Shown here: piece after piece, positions 14,816 through 23,196 of the stretch
Layout: the number at the start of each line of letters is the position of its first letter
Numbering within the stretch: the first letter of the stretch is position 1
Made by a program: the position numbers and the translations under genes
Notes under the pieces: generated by a model
The model's database searches: none
Seen by the model: the letters and a program-made list of their open reading frames with translations, nothing else
Told to the model about the DNA's origin: nothing
NCBI RefSeq assembly: GCF_020026925.1
Contig: NZ_JAIQDW010000018.1
Span: forward strand, 35,538-99,537
From: Flavobacterium hibisci
Lineage (GTDB): Bacteria; Bacteroidota; Bacteroidia; Flavobacteriales; Flavobacteriaceae
Reading direction: 5' to 3'
Length of the DNA stretch: 64,000 nucleotides

Positions 14816-14856
14816 TCTAATTTATATACAGAAAATAAAGTACTTGTTATAGGGTT

Positions 14857-15381
14857 TTATTTTTTAACTTCCTCTAATTTTGGCGTCTCAATTTCTCCAT
14901 CATAGGAAATTGACGCCCTATTATTGCTATTAACTGAAAGAGATGCCCCGCCATCTAAGAAAACAGTAAAAAAGAGATTGTAGAAATCATCTTTGCCTTT
15001 TACAGTTGCCTTTATATTATATGACTTTTTCTTTTTTTCAATCACAATATTTTCAGGAACTCCTTCGAATTTTATTCCGCCATCACCTCCTCCGTATGGC
15101 ACATTAAATCCACGCCCAAAAAAGGGCAGATCGCAGGTTGTTTTGGCTTCATTAAATTTCAAAAAATAGCGATCGTAATCTAAATTTAAAAGTCTTCCGC
15201 CTTGTGGCATAACTTTTTGTGCTTCAAAAACAAAATTCTTCGAATTCATTAGCGATTCAATTTCTTTTTGTTTCTGTAGTTGTCTTTCAGCCTTAAGATC
15301 TTTTCTTGATTTTCCCTGTGCTGATCCGGGAATGGTTAAAAAGGACAATATTACTACTAATGCAAATAGTTTAGTTTTCAT
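14857..15381 (-). CDS. DUF4251-like secreted protein
   Basis: The 174-residue protein has a signal peptide (LFALVVILSFLTIPGSAQ) followed by a basic, Gln/Lys-rich linker. Its beta-rich C-terminal domain with NFVFEAQKVMPQGG, FFGRGFNVPYGG and IKFEGVPENI matches the DUF4251 family of Bacteroidota as I recall it. Its function is unknown; the location should be periplasmic. It lies 31 nt after the META lipoprotein gene on the same strand, probably as a two-gene unit. Confidence 0.78.
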   Translation of the reverse strand: MKTKLFALVVILSFLTIPGSAQGKSRKDLKAERQLQKQKEIESLMNSKNFVFEAQKVMPQGGRLLNLDYDRYFLKFNEAKTTCDLPFFGRGFNVPYGGGDGGIKFEGVPENIVIEKKKKSYNIKATVKGKDDFYNLFFTVFLDGGASLSVNSNNRASISYDGEIETPKLEEVKK

Positions 15382-15412
15382 AAATTATATAATTAATAGT
15401 TTAAAATATTTT

Positions 15413-15844
15413 TTACTTTTTTGTAAATCGCATCGTTGCAATATCACCAGAAATAAGATTTAAAGTTTTTCCATCATCAGTAATACTATAGGAAGTTACT
15501 TTTGACAAAGTGTTCATAAAAACTTGTTCACCCTGCCCGTCCAGACACATCATTTTTGTTGATACCATCGGCTGTGTAAAATCAATCTTATTTTCTGTTG
15601 CAACAAGTTTTCCAGTATAGGAGTTACAACTATTATTACCAGAAACCATTTTTTCTTTTGTATTGAAGTTTATTGTCGGTTTTTTATTTGGATATAAACC
15701 ATCAAATGCAATTCGTGGCCCGGATATGTAATTAAGCTCCCATTTACCTTCTAATTTAGAAATAGTATTCTTGTTGCATTTAAAAATATTACATGAAATT
15801 AAAAGGAAACTAAATAAAACAAGGGTAAAAAAATTCTTTATCAT
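15413..15844 (-). CDS. META-domain lipoprotein (HslJ-like)
   Basis: This 143-residue protein has a lipoprotein signal (FLLISC, Cys near 18). The META domain shows LEGKWELNYI, a central GNNSCNSYTGKL and the following MVSTKMMCLD. META domains occur in HslJ-type heat-inducible and stress-linked outer-membrane proteins; no enzymatic activity is known. It probably sits in the outer or inner membrane facing the periplasm and is co-transcribed with the DUF4251 gene. Confidence 0.82.
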   Translation of the reverse strand: MIKNFFTLVLFSFLLISCNIFKCNKNTISKLEGKWELNYISGPRIAFDGLYPNKKPTINFNTKEKMVSGNNSCNSYTGKLVATENKIDFTQPMVSTKMMCLDGQGEQVFMNTLSKVTSYSITDDGKTLNLISGDIATMRFTKK

Positions 15845-16048
15845 AAATTTTAAGTTTTTAATATATTCCAGATATAATTATATTTTTTCATTAAAAAACA
15901 CATCTAAATTAAGCATTTTTTTGAGCATTATATCAAAAAACAAACTTAAATTACATTGAATAGTTTTAGATTTTTTTAACGTTAGGTCCTAAAGAATATC
16001 AACTGTTTTATGTTAAATTTACTTAACGTATAATTTAAAAACTCACTC

Positions 16049-16576
16049 ATGAAAAAAATAATTGTTTCCTTCGCAATAATTACAGCCTTAATTATTGGTT
16101 GTAAGACTAGTACAAAATCAAACGATGCAAAAACTTTAACTGTAAATTTAGAGCCAAAAAGCAACAGTACAGTTACAGGAACTGCTACTTTTACAGAAAA
16201 GAATGGTAAAGTAACTTTTACAGCAAAAATAGCTGGTTTGCAGCCAGGTGTTCATGCTATACACATTCATGAAAAATCAGATTGCTCTGCTGCTGACGGA
16301 AGTTCTGCAGGCGGCCACTGGAATCCAACTTTTAAAAAACATGGAAAATGGGGAGTTGGTGAATATCATAAAGGAGATATTGGCAATTTTACTGCAGATG
16401 CAAACGGCAATGGAACTATCACTTTGACAACAGACGAATGGGCTATTGGCGGTGATGACGAAACTAAAAATATCTTAGGAAAGGGACTAATTGTGCATCA
16501 GGGAGCGGATGATTTTACAACGCAGCCTACAGGAAATGCAGGAGGCAGGGTTGCTTGTGCCGGAATCATCAAATAA
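16049..16576 (+). CDS. sodC: Cu/Zn superoxide dismutase, lipoprotein
   Basis: The 175-residue protein starts with a lipobox signal (ALIIGC) and carries the SodC fold. Copper ligands are in HAIHIHEKSDC and GGHWNP; the bridging and zinc ligand region is HGKWGVGEYHKGDIGN. The terminal HQGADDFTTQPTGNAGGR includes the last His, Asp and the electrostatic-guidance Arg, and VACAG the disulphide cysteine. It detoxifies extracytoplasmic superoxide. It appears to be monocistronic. Confidence 0.93.
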   Translation: MKKIIVSFAIITALIIGCKTSTKSNDAKTLTVNLEPKSNSTVTGTATFTEKNGKVTFTAKIAGLQPGVHAIHIHEKSDCSAADGSSAGGHWNPTFKKHGKWGVGEYHKGDIGNFTADANGNGTITLTTDEWAIGGDDETKNILGKGLIVHQGADDFTTQPTGNAGGRVACAGIIK

Positions 16577-16696
16577 TATAAAAACATAAGACATATGATA
16601 ACCACTATTTTCTACAAAATCTAGTGGTTATTTCATTTAAAAATAATCTTGACACAAGAAAAAAGATATAGCTTTGTATCCTCAAATTAAAAGTTA

Positions 16697-17899
16697 ATGA
16701 TTAACCCATCGGCACCAGGCTGGATAGACAAGTTTTTTAATGAACAAAAGTTTTCAGAAGCAATTCCTTTTGAAACAGCAGACTCGTTTTACTATCAGGT
16801 AAGAGAAACCGGTTTTATTTACGGACATATCATTTCTATCGACACCCAGATTCCTATTCCGATAAAAGGCTGGTTTAAAACCGAAATCTCAAAAACTGCT
16901 TTATTAAACACTTTATATCATGTTTTCTGCTTAGAAAAAAGAAATTCTGAACCAGCTAACTTCCTATCAGAAGTCTTGAAATTTTATAAAGAAATGAATC
17001 CGGAAGGGTTCAGTTTATTTAAAATGCTGCTTCCAAAAGATACACCTGCTCTTTCGCTGGAAAACATAATTGACCAGAGGGTACAAACCAATGACAGCAT
17101 CATTAGTAAAAACTTCTCACATTTAGTAACGAATGCGCTTTTGTTTATTGATGTTCTTGCTTTTAGGAAATATTTGGAAGAAGGAGAAATCCCGGAAAAA
17201 TATCTGAAAAGAATTGAAGAAACTGTTTTAGGAATTGTTGGTTTAGCATTAAAAACCAAGACCGTAAAATCACAGTACGACGATTTATTAATTAAACTTT
17301 TTGAAGCTTCTATACGATATTCTAAATTCTCAAAAGTAACTGTTGATACTTTAGAAACTTTAAATCTTGATTATTTCAAAAACAAACTGGAGCACTATTA
17401 TTTAATCGATATGGCCGGAATGGCTTTATGGAGTGATGGTGTTGTTGAGAATGAAGAAGCATACTTTTTATATTCATTAGGATCTATGATGAATGTATCA
17501 GATGAATTTGTAACTAATAGCATTAAAACGACTAATGCATTTATAACAACCCATAAAAGCAAAATACCATATTTCAATTATTCGAATCCGGTAAAGCATT
17601 TCTATGATCAAATGACGCATATGGTCGTAAAACTGATTATTAGAAACAAAAACAGGTTAGTGAAGGAAATTGTTCAAAGCAAAGAATTAATGATTCTTTT
17701 GGCCTATTCTACAACAAGGGATTTAGATGCCAAAGAAAAGAAAAAAGTAAAAAAACAGCTTTTGGACATCTGCAAGACGATTCCATCACTTACGATCTTT
17801 TTACTTCCCGGAGGAAGTTTGCTATTGCCGATTTTAATAAAATTTATTCCCACGATGTTACCGTCAGCTTTTAATGAAAATCTGGACGAAAATGAATAA
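16697..17899 (+). CDS. LETM1-related biofilm-associated protein
   Basis: The 400-residue protein is mostly alpha-helical and ends with a LETM1-like segment (KKKVKKQLLDICKTIPSL, then TIFLLPGGSLLLPILIKFIP), which can insert in a membrane. The middle contains a TerB-like helical stretch (MAGMALWSDGVVENEEAYF). Proteins of this type in Flavobacteriia are annotated as LETM1-related and biofilm-associated; the molecular role is not established. It is followed by a bidirectional terminator. Confidence 0.75.
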   Translation: MINPSAPGWIDKFFNEQKFSEAIPFETADSFYYQVRETGFIYGHIISIDTQIPIPIKGWFKTEISKTALLNTLYHVFCLEKRNSEPANFLSEVLKFYKEMNPEGFSLFKMLLPKDTPALSLENIIDQRVQTNDSIISKNFSHLVTNALLFIDVLAFRKYLEEGEIPEKYLKRIEETVLGIVGLALKTKTVKSQYDDLLIKLFEASIRYSKFSKVTVDTLETLNLDYFKNKLEHYYLIDMAGMALWSDGVVENEEAYFLYSLGSMMNVSDEFVTNSIKTTNAFITTHKSKIPYFNYSNPVKHFYDQMTHMVVKLIIRNKNRLVKEIVQSKELMILLAYSTTRDLDAKEKKKVKKQLLDICKTIPSLTIFLLPGGSLLLPILIKFIPTMLPSAFNENLDENE

Positions 17900-17900
17900 A

Positions 17901-17928
17901 AAAATCGCCTTTTTTACAGGGCGATTTT
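17901..17928. terminator. Bidirectional terminator
   Basis: AAAATCGCC (17901-17909) pairs with GGCGATTTT (17920-17928), with A- and T-runs on the two sides. It lies between the convergent LETM1-related and carbonic anhydrase genes. Confidence 0.8.
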
Positions 17929-17948
17929 TCATTACTATATTTTTTCAA

Positions 17949-18584
17949 TTAAAATTTTAATTGGTAAACTTCGTCAAGTTCTTCATTAGAAGCGATATTT
18001 ACATTTAAATCGGTAACAAAACCTGAATTTAAACCGTAAACCCATCCGTGAAGCATTAAGTCCTGTCCGTTTTTCCAAGCGTTTTGAACAATTGAAGTTT
18101 TAGCCAAGTTATAAACTTGTTCTTTTGCATTGATTTCTACAAAGGCATTAAAACGTTCTGTTTCATCCTCGATAGAATTTAAATATTTATCGTGCAGACG
18201 GTATTCATCTTTAATGTGACGAATCCAGTTATCAATGATTCCAACAGATTGATTTCCCATAGCAGCTTTTACACCACCGCAACCGTAATGTCCGCAGACA
18301 ATTACATGTTTAATTTTTAGTACGTTTACCGCATAATCCAAAACACTCAGCATATTCATATCAGAATGCACTACCATATTAGCAATGTTTCTGTGTACAA
18401 AAACTTCACCTGGTTTTGCGCCAACAATTTCGTTTGCAGGAACACGACTGTCAGAACATCCAATCCATAACAATGGCGGCTGCTGCCCTTTAGCTAAATC
18501 AGCAAAATAGTTAGGGTCTTTTGCTAATGAAGTTTCAACCCACTTTTTATTATTTTCTAATAGCTGTTTATAAAACTCTCTCAT
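17949..18584 (-). CDS. can: Beta-class carbonic anhydrase
   Basis: The 211-residue enzyme interconverts CO2 and bicarbonate. The zinc ligands are in CSDSRVPANE and HYGCGGVKAA (Cys, Asp, Arg, His and Cys), the beta-class pattern. I place the start at the ATG at 18584 (MREFYKQLLE). The longer frame to 18644 would need a TTG start, and its 5' part looks like promoter sequence (TAACTTTA). It lies 93 nt downstream of a SulP transporter on the same strand, which suggests coupled bicarbonate supply. Confidence 0.92.
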   Translation of the reverse strand: MREFYKQLLENNKKWVETSLAKDPNYFADLAKGQQPPLLWIGCSDSRVPANEIVGAKPGEVFVHRNIANMVVHSDMNMLSVLDYAVNVLKIKHVIVCGHYGCGGVKAAMGNQSVGIIDNWIRHIKDEYRLHDKYLNSIEDETERFNAFVEINAKEQVYNLAKTSIVQNAWKNGQDLMLHGWVYGLNSGFVTDLNVNIASNEELDEVYQLKF

Positions 18585-18677
18585 CTTTTTATTTGTTTGA
18601 ATGGTATTTCTATGTAAAGTTACCTTATTTTTGAAGGTTTTCAAGTCATAGAACCACTTAAATTTATTTTATTTGTT

Positions 18678-20327
18678 TTAAAAATCTTCTTTTACTTCTT
18701 CTTTTTTAACCAATGCCCTTTTAGCCACATCATAGTAATGTTCAATAGAAACATGGTTATTATTTTCAGGCGTATTCTCTAACTCATAAGCTTCTTTAAA
18801 GCCTTTAAGCTTCACCTTAATATTTTCGTCAATAGCACGGGTTTCCTTAAACTCACGAATCAAATCAAGTACATCATGCGCAATATACTCTGTGTCATGG
18901 GCATTAATTATTACTTTTGAATTTTCCGGAATGTCATTTAAAGTCTGTTTTATAGCAGCTTTATTCAAAAAGGAAACTTCCTGGGCTAAGTCGATGTGAA
19001 TAATATCGCCATCTTCATATTCTTCTTTTTTGAAGTTGTATGCTCTCTTCAGGTTTCCTCTTAATACAAAGATGATACTTATTATAATTCCCAACGCAAC
19101 ACCTTTCAGCAAATCTGTAGCGACAACAAAGACTAATGTTGCTATAAAAGGGATAAACTGGTATTTTCCTTTTTCCCAGAAATGCATGAAAGTTGCCGGT
19201 TTTGCTAATTTATATCCAACCAAAATCAGGACAGTTGCCAAAGTAGCCAATGGAATTTTATTTAATACTACCGGAATTGACAGTACACTGATTAATAAAA
19301 GCACTCCATGAATTATAGTTGACATTTTAGATTTAGCACCAGCATTGTTGTTTGCAGATGACCTGACCACTACTGATGTCATTGGCAAACCTCCTAAAAG
19401 TGCACTCGCCATATTTCCTAATCCCTGCGCTTTAAGCTCAACATTTGTATTTGTATATCGTTTCTGAACATCCATCCTGTCTGAAGCTTCAATACACAAT
19501 AGTGTCTCAATAGAAGCAACTATAGCAATTGTAATACCTACAATCCAAACTTGTGGATTTGTTACGGCTGCAAAATTTGGCGTAATGATAATCGATTTAA
19601 AGTCCTCAAAAGATTTTGGAACTGGCAACGAAACTAAATGTTCTTTTCCAATAGCAAGTGAACTTCCTGAAGATGTAAAAAATTCATTCAGGACAACTCC
19701 TAAAATTACAGCTACAAGAGCTCCTGGAACTAATTTTAATCTTTTTAAAAACGGAACTTTATCCCATGAAATCAAAATTACCAATGATATCAGGGAGATT
19801 ACTACGGCTCCTAATTGAATATGATTAATTACATCAAATAAAAATGAAAAAGAATTACTTCCGTCATTTTGAACAAAAGCCTGATCACCTTCATAATCAG
19901 CATCATAACCAAAAGCGTGTGGAATTTGTTTCAGGATTATAATAATTCCGATACCTGCCAGCATTCCTTCGATTACGTTAGTCGGAAAATAATTCGAAAT
20001 ACTACCTGCTTTTAAAAACCCTAATACTAACTGAATTACCCCTGCTATAAAAACAGAAAGCAAAAACACATCAAAAGCACCAAAATCAGTAATAGCCGTT
20101 AATACAATTGCTGTTAGTCCTGCTGCAGGTCCGGAAACGCTGATATGTGACTGGCTTAAATAACCCACTACGATTCCGCCAATAACACCTGCAATAATTC
20201 CTGAAAATAAAGGTGCACCTGAAGCCATTGCTATACCTAAACACAATGGAAGAGCCACCAGAAAAACCACTAAACCTGAAGCGAAGTCAGATTTGAGGTT
20301 GGCAAAAAGATTAATTTTTTTTGTCAT
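18678..20327 (-). CDS. SulP family anion transporter with STAS domain (bicarbonate type)
   Basis: This 549-residue membrane protein has the SulP core of 10-14 helices, including LVFLVALPLCLGIAMASGAP and the conserved VSGPAAGLTAIV, followed by a cytoplasmic STAS domain from about residue 430. SulP proteins exchange sulfate or bicarbonate. The neighbouring carbonic anhydrase favours bicarbonate, as in BicA-like pairs. It is probably the first gene of a two-gene unit. A separate small membrane gene (20404-20688) lies upstream. Confidence 0.88.
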   Translation of the reverse strand: MTKKINLFANLKSDFASGLVVFLVALPLCLGIAMASGAPLFSGIIAGVIGGIVVGYLSQSHISVSGPAAGLTAIVLTAITDFGAFDVFLLSVFIAGVIQLVLGFLKAGSISNYFPTNVIEGMLAGIGIIIILKQIPHAFGYDADYEGDQAFVQNDGSNSFSFLFDVINHIQLGAVVISLISLVILISWDKVPFLKRLKLVPGALVAVILGVVLNEFFTSSGSSLAIGKEHLVSLPVPKSFEDFKSIIITPNFAAVTNPQVWIVGITIAIVASIETLLCIEASDRMDVQKRYTNTNVELKAQGLGNMASALLGGLPMTSVVVRSSANNNAGAKSKMSTIIHGVLLLISVLSIPVVLNKIPLATLATVLILVGYKLAKPATFMHFWEKGKYQFIPFIATLVFVVATDLLKGVALGIIISIIFVLRGNLKRAYNFKKEEYEDGDIIHIDLAQEVSFLNKAAIKQTLNDIPENSKVIINAHDTEYIAHDVLDLIREFKETRAIDENIKVKLKGFKEAYELENTPENNNHVSIEHYYDVAKRALVKKEEVKEDF

Positions 20328-20403
20328 GATATAATACTAAAATAATGTATAAAAAATCTACTGCATTTATATAAATACAGTTGGTTCAAAATAATCGGAA
20401 GTA

Positions 20404-20688
20404 TTATACGAAATTTGGGGGTGGTGCAAAAATGCTTGGAGAAATATTGTCAAGTTTTACAATATTACCTGATACTATAATTTTTGATTCTGTGAAAACA
20501 GGCATTGTCAATTCATGATCAAGAGCGTCAGCATAAACTGCTGCCTTAATTTCTTTATGAGATTTTTCTTCTTCAGAAATACTGATTGTTATAGCCGCGT
20601 TGTTGCTTTTCTTTATCATGGCCACAATTGTTGGAGTTGATAAGAAGGCGATAAATATGAATAATAATATGCGGGCTACTAATTTCAT
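20404..20688 (-). CDS. Small unknown exported or membrane protein
   Basis: The 94-residue product begins with a hydrophobic signal or anchor (ILLFIFIAFLSTPTIVAMI) and continues with a hydrophilic region ending in APPPNFV. I recognise no family. The gene lies 76 nt upstream of the SulP gene on the same strand, and similar short genes with a proline-rich end accompany transporters in flavobacteria. It is probably real given its signal sequence and position. Confidence 0.6.
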   Translation of the reverse strand: MKLVARILLFIFIAFLSTPTIVAMIKKSNNAAITISISEEEKSHKEIKAAVYADALDHELTMPVFTESKIIVSGNIVKLDNISPSIFAPPPNFV

Positions 20689-20766
20689 CTGAACAAAAAT
20701 AATGTTATAGATGTAAAATCAAAGTGTCACGTTAAAATTTTTATAGAAATTTAACATTTATAAAAA

Positions 20767-20796
20767 AGCTGAATAATCGATCTTCGTTATTCAGCC
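20767..20796 (-). terminator. Terminator after dps
   Basis: GGCTGAATAA and TTATTCAGCT (minus strand) form a stem around a 10-nt loop, followed by a T-run. It ends the dps transcript. Confidence 0.75.
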
Positions 20797-20821
20797 TTCT
20801 AAAGAACTCACTAATACTATT

Positions 20822-21301
20822 TTACAATTCCTCTTCAAGCCATGCATTCATCATCCAAATTGTTTTTTCCTGCTCGGCAATGAAATCACTCATCATTGAA
20901 TTAGTACCTTCATCATTGATCTCTCCAGATTGATTAAGAATATTTCTTTCAATTTTCAACAAATCAGATAATGAATTTACAATGAGCTGAACTGCTTTTT
21001 CATCGTTCGAAATATTCTTTCCAATTGTAAGTTTATTGTTTTTAATATAATCTTCGAAAGTATGCAATGGTGTTCCGCCAATTGTCAAAACTCTTTCGGC
21101 TATCATATCAATTTTTAATTGTGCATCAGTATACAATTCTTCAAATTTTACATGTAAATCGAAGAAACGTTTTCCTCTGATATTCCAATGAATTCCTCTT
21201 AAATTCTGATAGTAAATCTGAAAGTTTGATAGCAGTACGTTCAATTCATTTACTACTAATTCTGATTCTTTAACAGGTAGTCCTAAAATATTTGTTTTCA
21301 T
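20822..21301 (-). CDS. dps: Dps-family DNA-protecting ferritin
   Basis: The 159-residue protein is a four-helix ferritin-like protein that oxidises and stores iron and can bind DNA. The intersubunit ferroxidase residues are seen in HWNIRGKRFFDLHVKFEELYTDA and IDMIAERVLTIGG. It is divergent from oxyR with only 107 nt in between, which makes it a likely OxyR target under peroxide stress. Confidence 0.92.
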   Translation of the reverse strand: MKTNILGLPVKESELVVNELNVLLSNFQIYYQNLRGIHWNIRGKRFFDLHVKFEELYTDAQLKIDMIAERVLTIGGTPLHTFEDYIKNNKLTIGKNISNDEKAVQLIVNSLSDLLKIERNILNQSGEINDEGTNSMMSDFIAEQEKTIWMMNAWLEEEL

Positions 21302-21381
21302 CTTTATCTATTTTATAGTATGTTTTTTACAAATTTAAAATAAGTTGTCCTGAAAAAGCATAGTTAAAAATTATATTTTCT

Positions 21382-21389
21382 TATTTTTG
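21382..21389 (+). promoter_or_regulatory. oxyR -7 promoter box
   Basis: TATTTTTG at 21382-21389 matches TAnnTTTG and lies 19 nt before the oxyR ATG. The 107-nt dps-oxyR gap should also contain the dps promoter and OxyR sites; I could not define them reliably. Confidence 0.5.
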
Positions 21390-21408
21390 CATCACAAAAT
21401 ACTATGAA

Positions 21409-22350
21409 ATGACTATTACTCAATTACAATATGTTTTAGCAGTGGCTGAACATAAAAATTTTACATTAGCTGCAGAAAAATGTTTCGTGACTCAGCCTAC
21501 ATTAAGTATGCAAATACAAAAAATTGAAGAAGAACTTAATATTTTAATTTTTGACAGAAGTAAAAAACCCATTCAGCTTACTGATATTGGCCAAAAAATT
21601 GTAAATCAGGCCAAGAATATTGTAAATGAAGCAAATCGTATCCAGGATATAGTAGAGCAACAGAAAGGTTTTATTGGAGGGGAATTCCGTTTAGGGATAA
21701 TACCAACCATAATGCCTACACTTTTGCCGATGTTTTTAAATAATTTTATAAAAAAATATCCAAAAGTAAAACTTTTGATTGAGGAGCTAAATACAGATGA
21801 AATTATTATAAAATTAAAAAATGGCCATTTGGATGCTGCTATAGCCGCAACTCCTCTCGAAGATGAAAAAATCAAGGAAATCGTATTGTATTTTGAACCT
21901 TTTGTCGCTTATATTCCTGAGCATCATTCTGTTTACCAAAAAGAAGAAATAGAAGTTTCTGATTTAAATATCAATGAAATTTTATTATTACAAGACGGAC
22001 ATTGCTTCAGAGACGGTATTTTGAATTTGTGCAAAAACGCTACTGAAACAGAACAAAACAATTTCCAGATACAAAGTGGAAGTTTTGAGACCCTTATAAA
22101 ATTAGCCGATGAAGGTTTGGGGACAACACTGCTCCCTTATCTTCATACCTTAGATTTAAAGGAATCTGACAAATTAAAACTGCGTAATTTTAAAGAACCA
22201 AAACCTGCGCGTGAAGTGAGTTTAATTTACCCAAAAAGCGAATTAAAAATGCAGATCATTGATGCTTTAAGAAGCACAATTGCAGGTGTTGTAAAAGGAG
22301 CTATTGTTTTTCAGAACGTTCAGATTATAAGTCCGTTGCAAAAAAAATAA
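21409..22350 (+). CDS. oxyR: LysR-type hydrogen-peroxide sensor OxyR
   Basis: The 313-residue protein has an N-terminal LysR helix-turn-helix (MTITQLQYVLAVAEHKNF, SMQIQKIEEELNILIFDR) and a periplasmic-binding-like effector domain. The redox cysteines are in LLLQDGHCFRDGILNLC, with the 9-residue spacing of E. coli C199 and C208. It should activate dps and other peroxide defences. The ATG at 21409 follows a nearby ATGAAATGA. Confidence 0.92.
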   Translation: MTITQLQYVLAVAEHKNFTLAAEKCFVTQPTLSMQIQKIEEELNILIFDRSKKPIQLTDIGQKIVNQAKNIVNEANRIQDIVEQQKGFIGGEFRLGIIPTIMPTLLPMFLNNFIKKYPKVKLLIEELNTDEIIIKLKNGHLDAAIAATPLEDEKIKEIVLYFEPFVAYIPEHHSVYQKEEIEVSDLNINEILLLQDGHCFRDGILNLCKNATETEQNNFQIQSGSFETLIKLADEGLGTTLLPYLHTLDLKESDKLKLRNFKEPKPAREVSLIYPKSELKMQIIDALRSTIAGVVKGAIVFQNVQIISPLQKK

Positions 22351-22384
22351 TATTGATTAATTATCAATTAGTCTAAAATAAAAA

Positions 22385-22416
22385 AATCGTATCCGAATTA
22401 AACATCGGATACGATT
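22385..22416. terminator. Bidirectional terminator between oxyR and the pectin cluster
   Basis: AATCGTATCCGA (22385-22396) pairs perfectly with TCGGATACGATT (22405-22416) around 8 nt, with A- and T-rich flanks, between convergent genes. Confidence 0.82.
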
Positions 22417-22437
22417 CTTTTATAATATAATTGAAAT

Positions 22438-23181
22438 TTATTTAATTCCCTTTTTAAGTTTTTCAACAGAAGGGTCTTCCAAAAGTTTTATTTGATTAAC
22501 CACAATCTGTGCTATTTCTGTTGCGCCTTTCAAAGAAAGATGTGTATCATCTGCTTTATCTTCTTTATAAAAAGGATTTTCCCCCGCTTTAAAATGCAAA
22601 TGCAGTTGCTTTGATTTTTCAGGACCATAAGACTGTTCCAACAGTTCTGTATAGTATTCTAAATCTATAAAAGGAACTTTATATTCCTGGGCAACCAGTC
22701 TTGTTTCCAGAGGATAATCTCCATGCGTACCAATTAAAACGCCTTTTTCATTAAAATTCCTTCTTGCAATTGAAGTCAATAAAATTGGAATTGCCCCTTT
22801 TTCACGGCTCTCTTTTACAAAACGGATTAAATTATGTCTGTACGCTGTGTGTGGATTAGTATAACGCAGTGAGTCCATATTTTTTTGGTCATTATGCCCA
22901 AACTCGATAAAAACATAATCCCCTTTTTTAAGACTATTATAAACTGCCTCCCATTGTTTTTCAGCAATAAAGCTTCTGGTACTTCTTCCGTTTAAAGCCC
23001 TGTTATCTATAACGATATTATCTTTAAAAAAAGGTTGTAAAACCTGAGCCCAACCGTGTTCCGGATTTTTATCAGGATCTTTTTTGTTTGCCATTGTCGA
23101 ATCACCGATGGTATAGGCGGTAGTCTTTTGTGCAAAACAAACGGTTGAAACCAACCAAAAAATTAATATGTACTTTTTCAT
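22438..23181 (-). CDS. Rhamnogalacturonan acetylesterase (SGNH, CE12 type)
   Basis: The 247-residue secreted esterase removes acetyl groups from rhamnogalacturonan. It has a signal peptide (ILIFWLVSTVCFAQ). SGNH blocks are visible as IGDSTMANK (Ser), NGRSTRSF, FGHNDQ and DDTHLSLKG (Asp-His), which fits the RGAE/CE12 family. It is the last gene of a run of pectinolytic genes on the minus strand and lies 15 nt after a GH28 gene. Confidence 0.88.
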   Translation of the reverse strand: MKKYILIFWLVSTVCFAQKTTAYTIGDSTMANKKDPDKNPEHGWAQVLQPFFKDNIVIDNRALNGRSTRSFIAEKQWEAVYNSLKKGDYVFIEFGHNDQKNMDSLRYTNPHTAYRHNLIRFVKESREKGAIPILLTSIARRNFNEKGVLIGTHGDYPLETRLVAQEYKVPFIDLEYYTELLEQSYGPEKSKQLHLHFKAGENPFYKEDKADDTHLSLKGATEIAQIVVNQIKLLEDPSVEKLKKGIK

Positions 23182-23196
23182 TTTATTTGTATTAAA

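Noticed and set aside
18585..18644. Extended carbonic anhydrase start at 18644
   Set aside because: It needs a TTG codon and covers a likely promoter segment; the ATG at 18584 gives the usual N-terminus.
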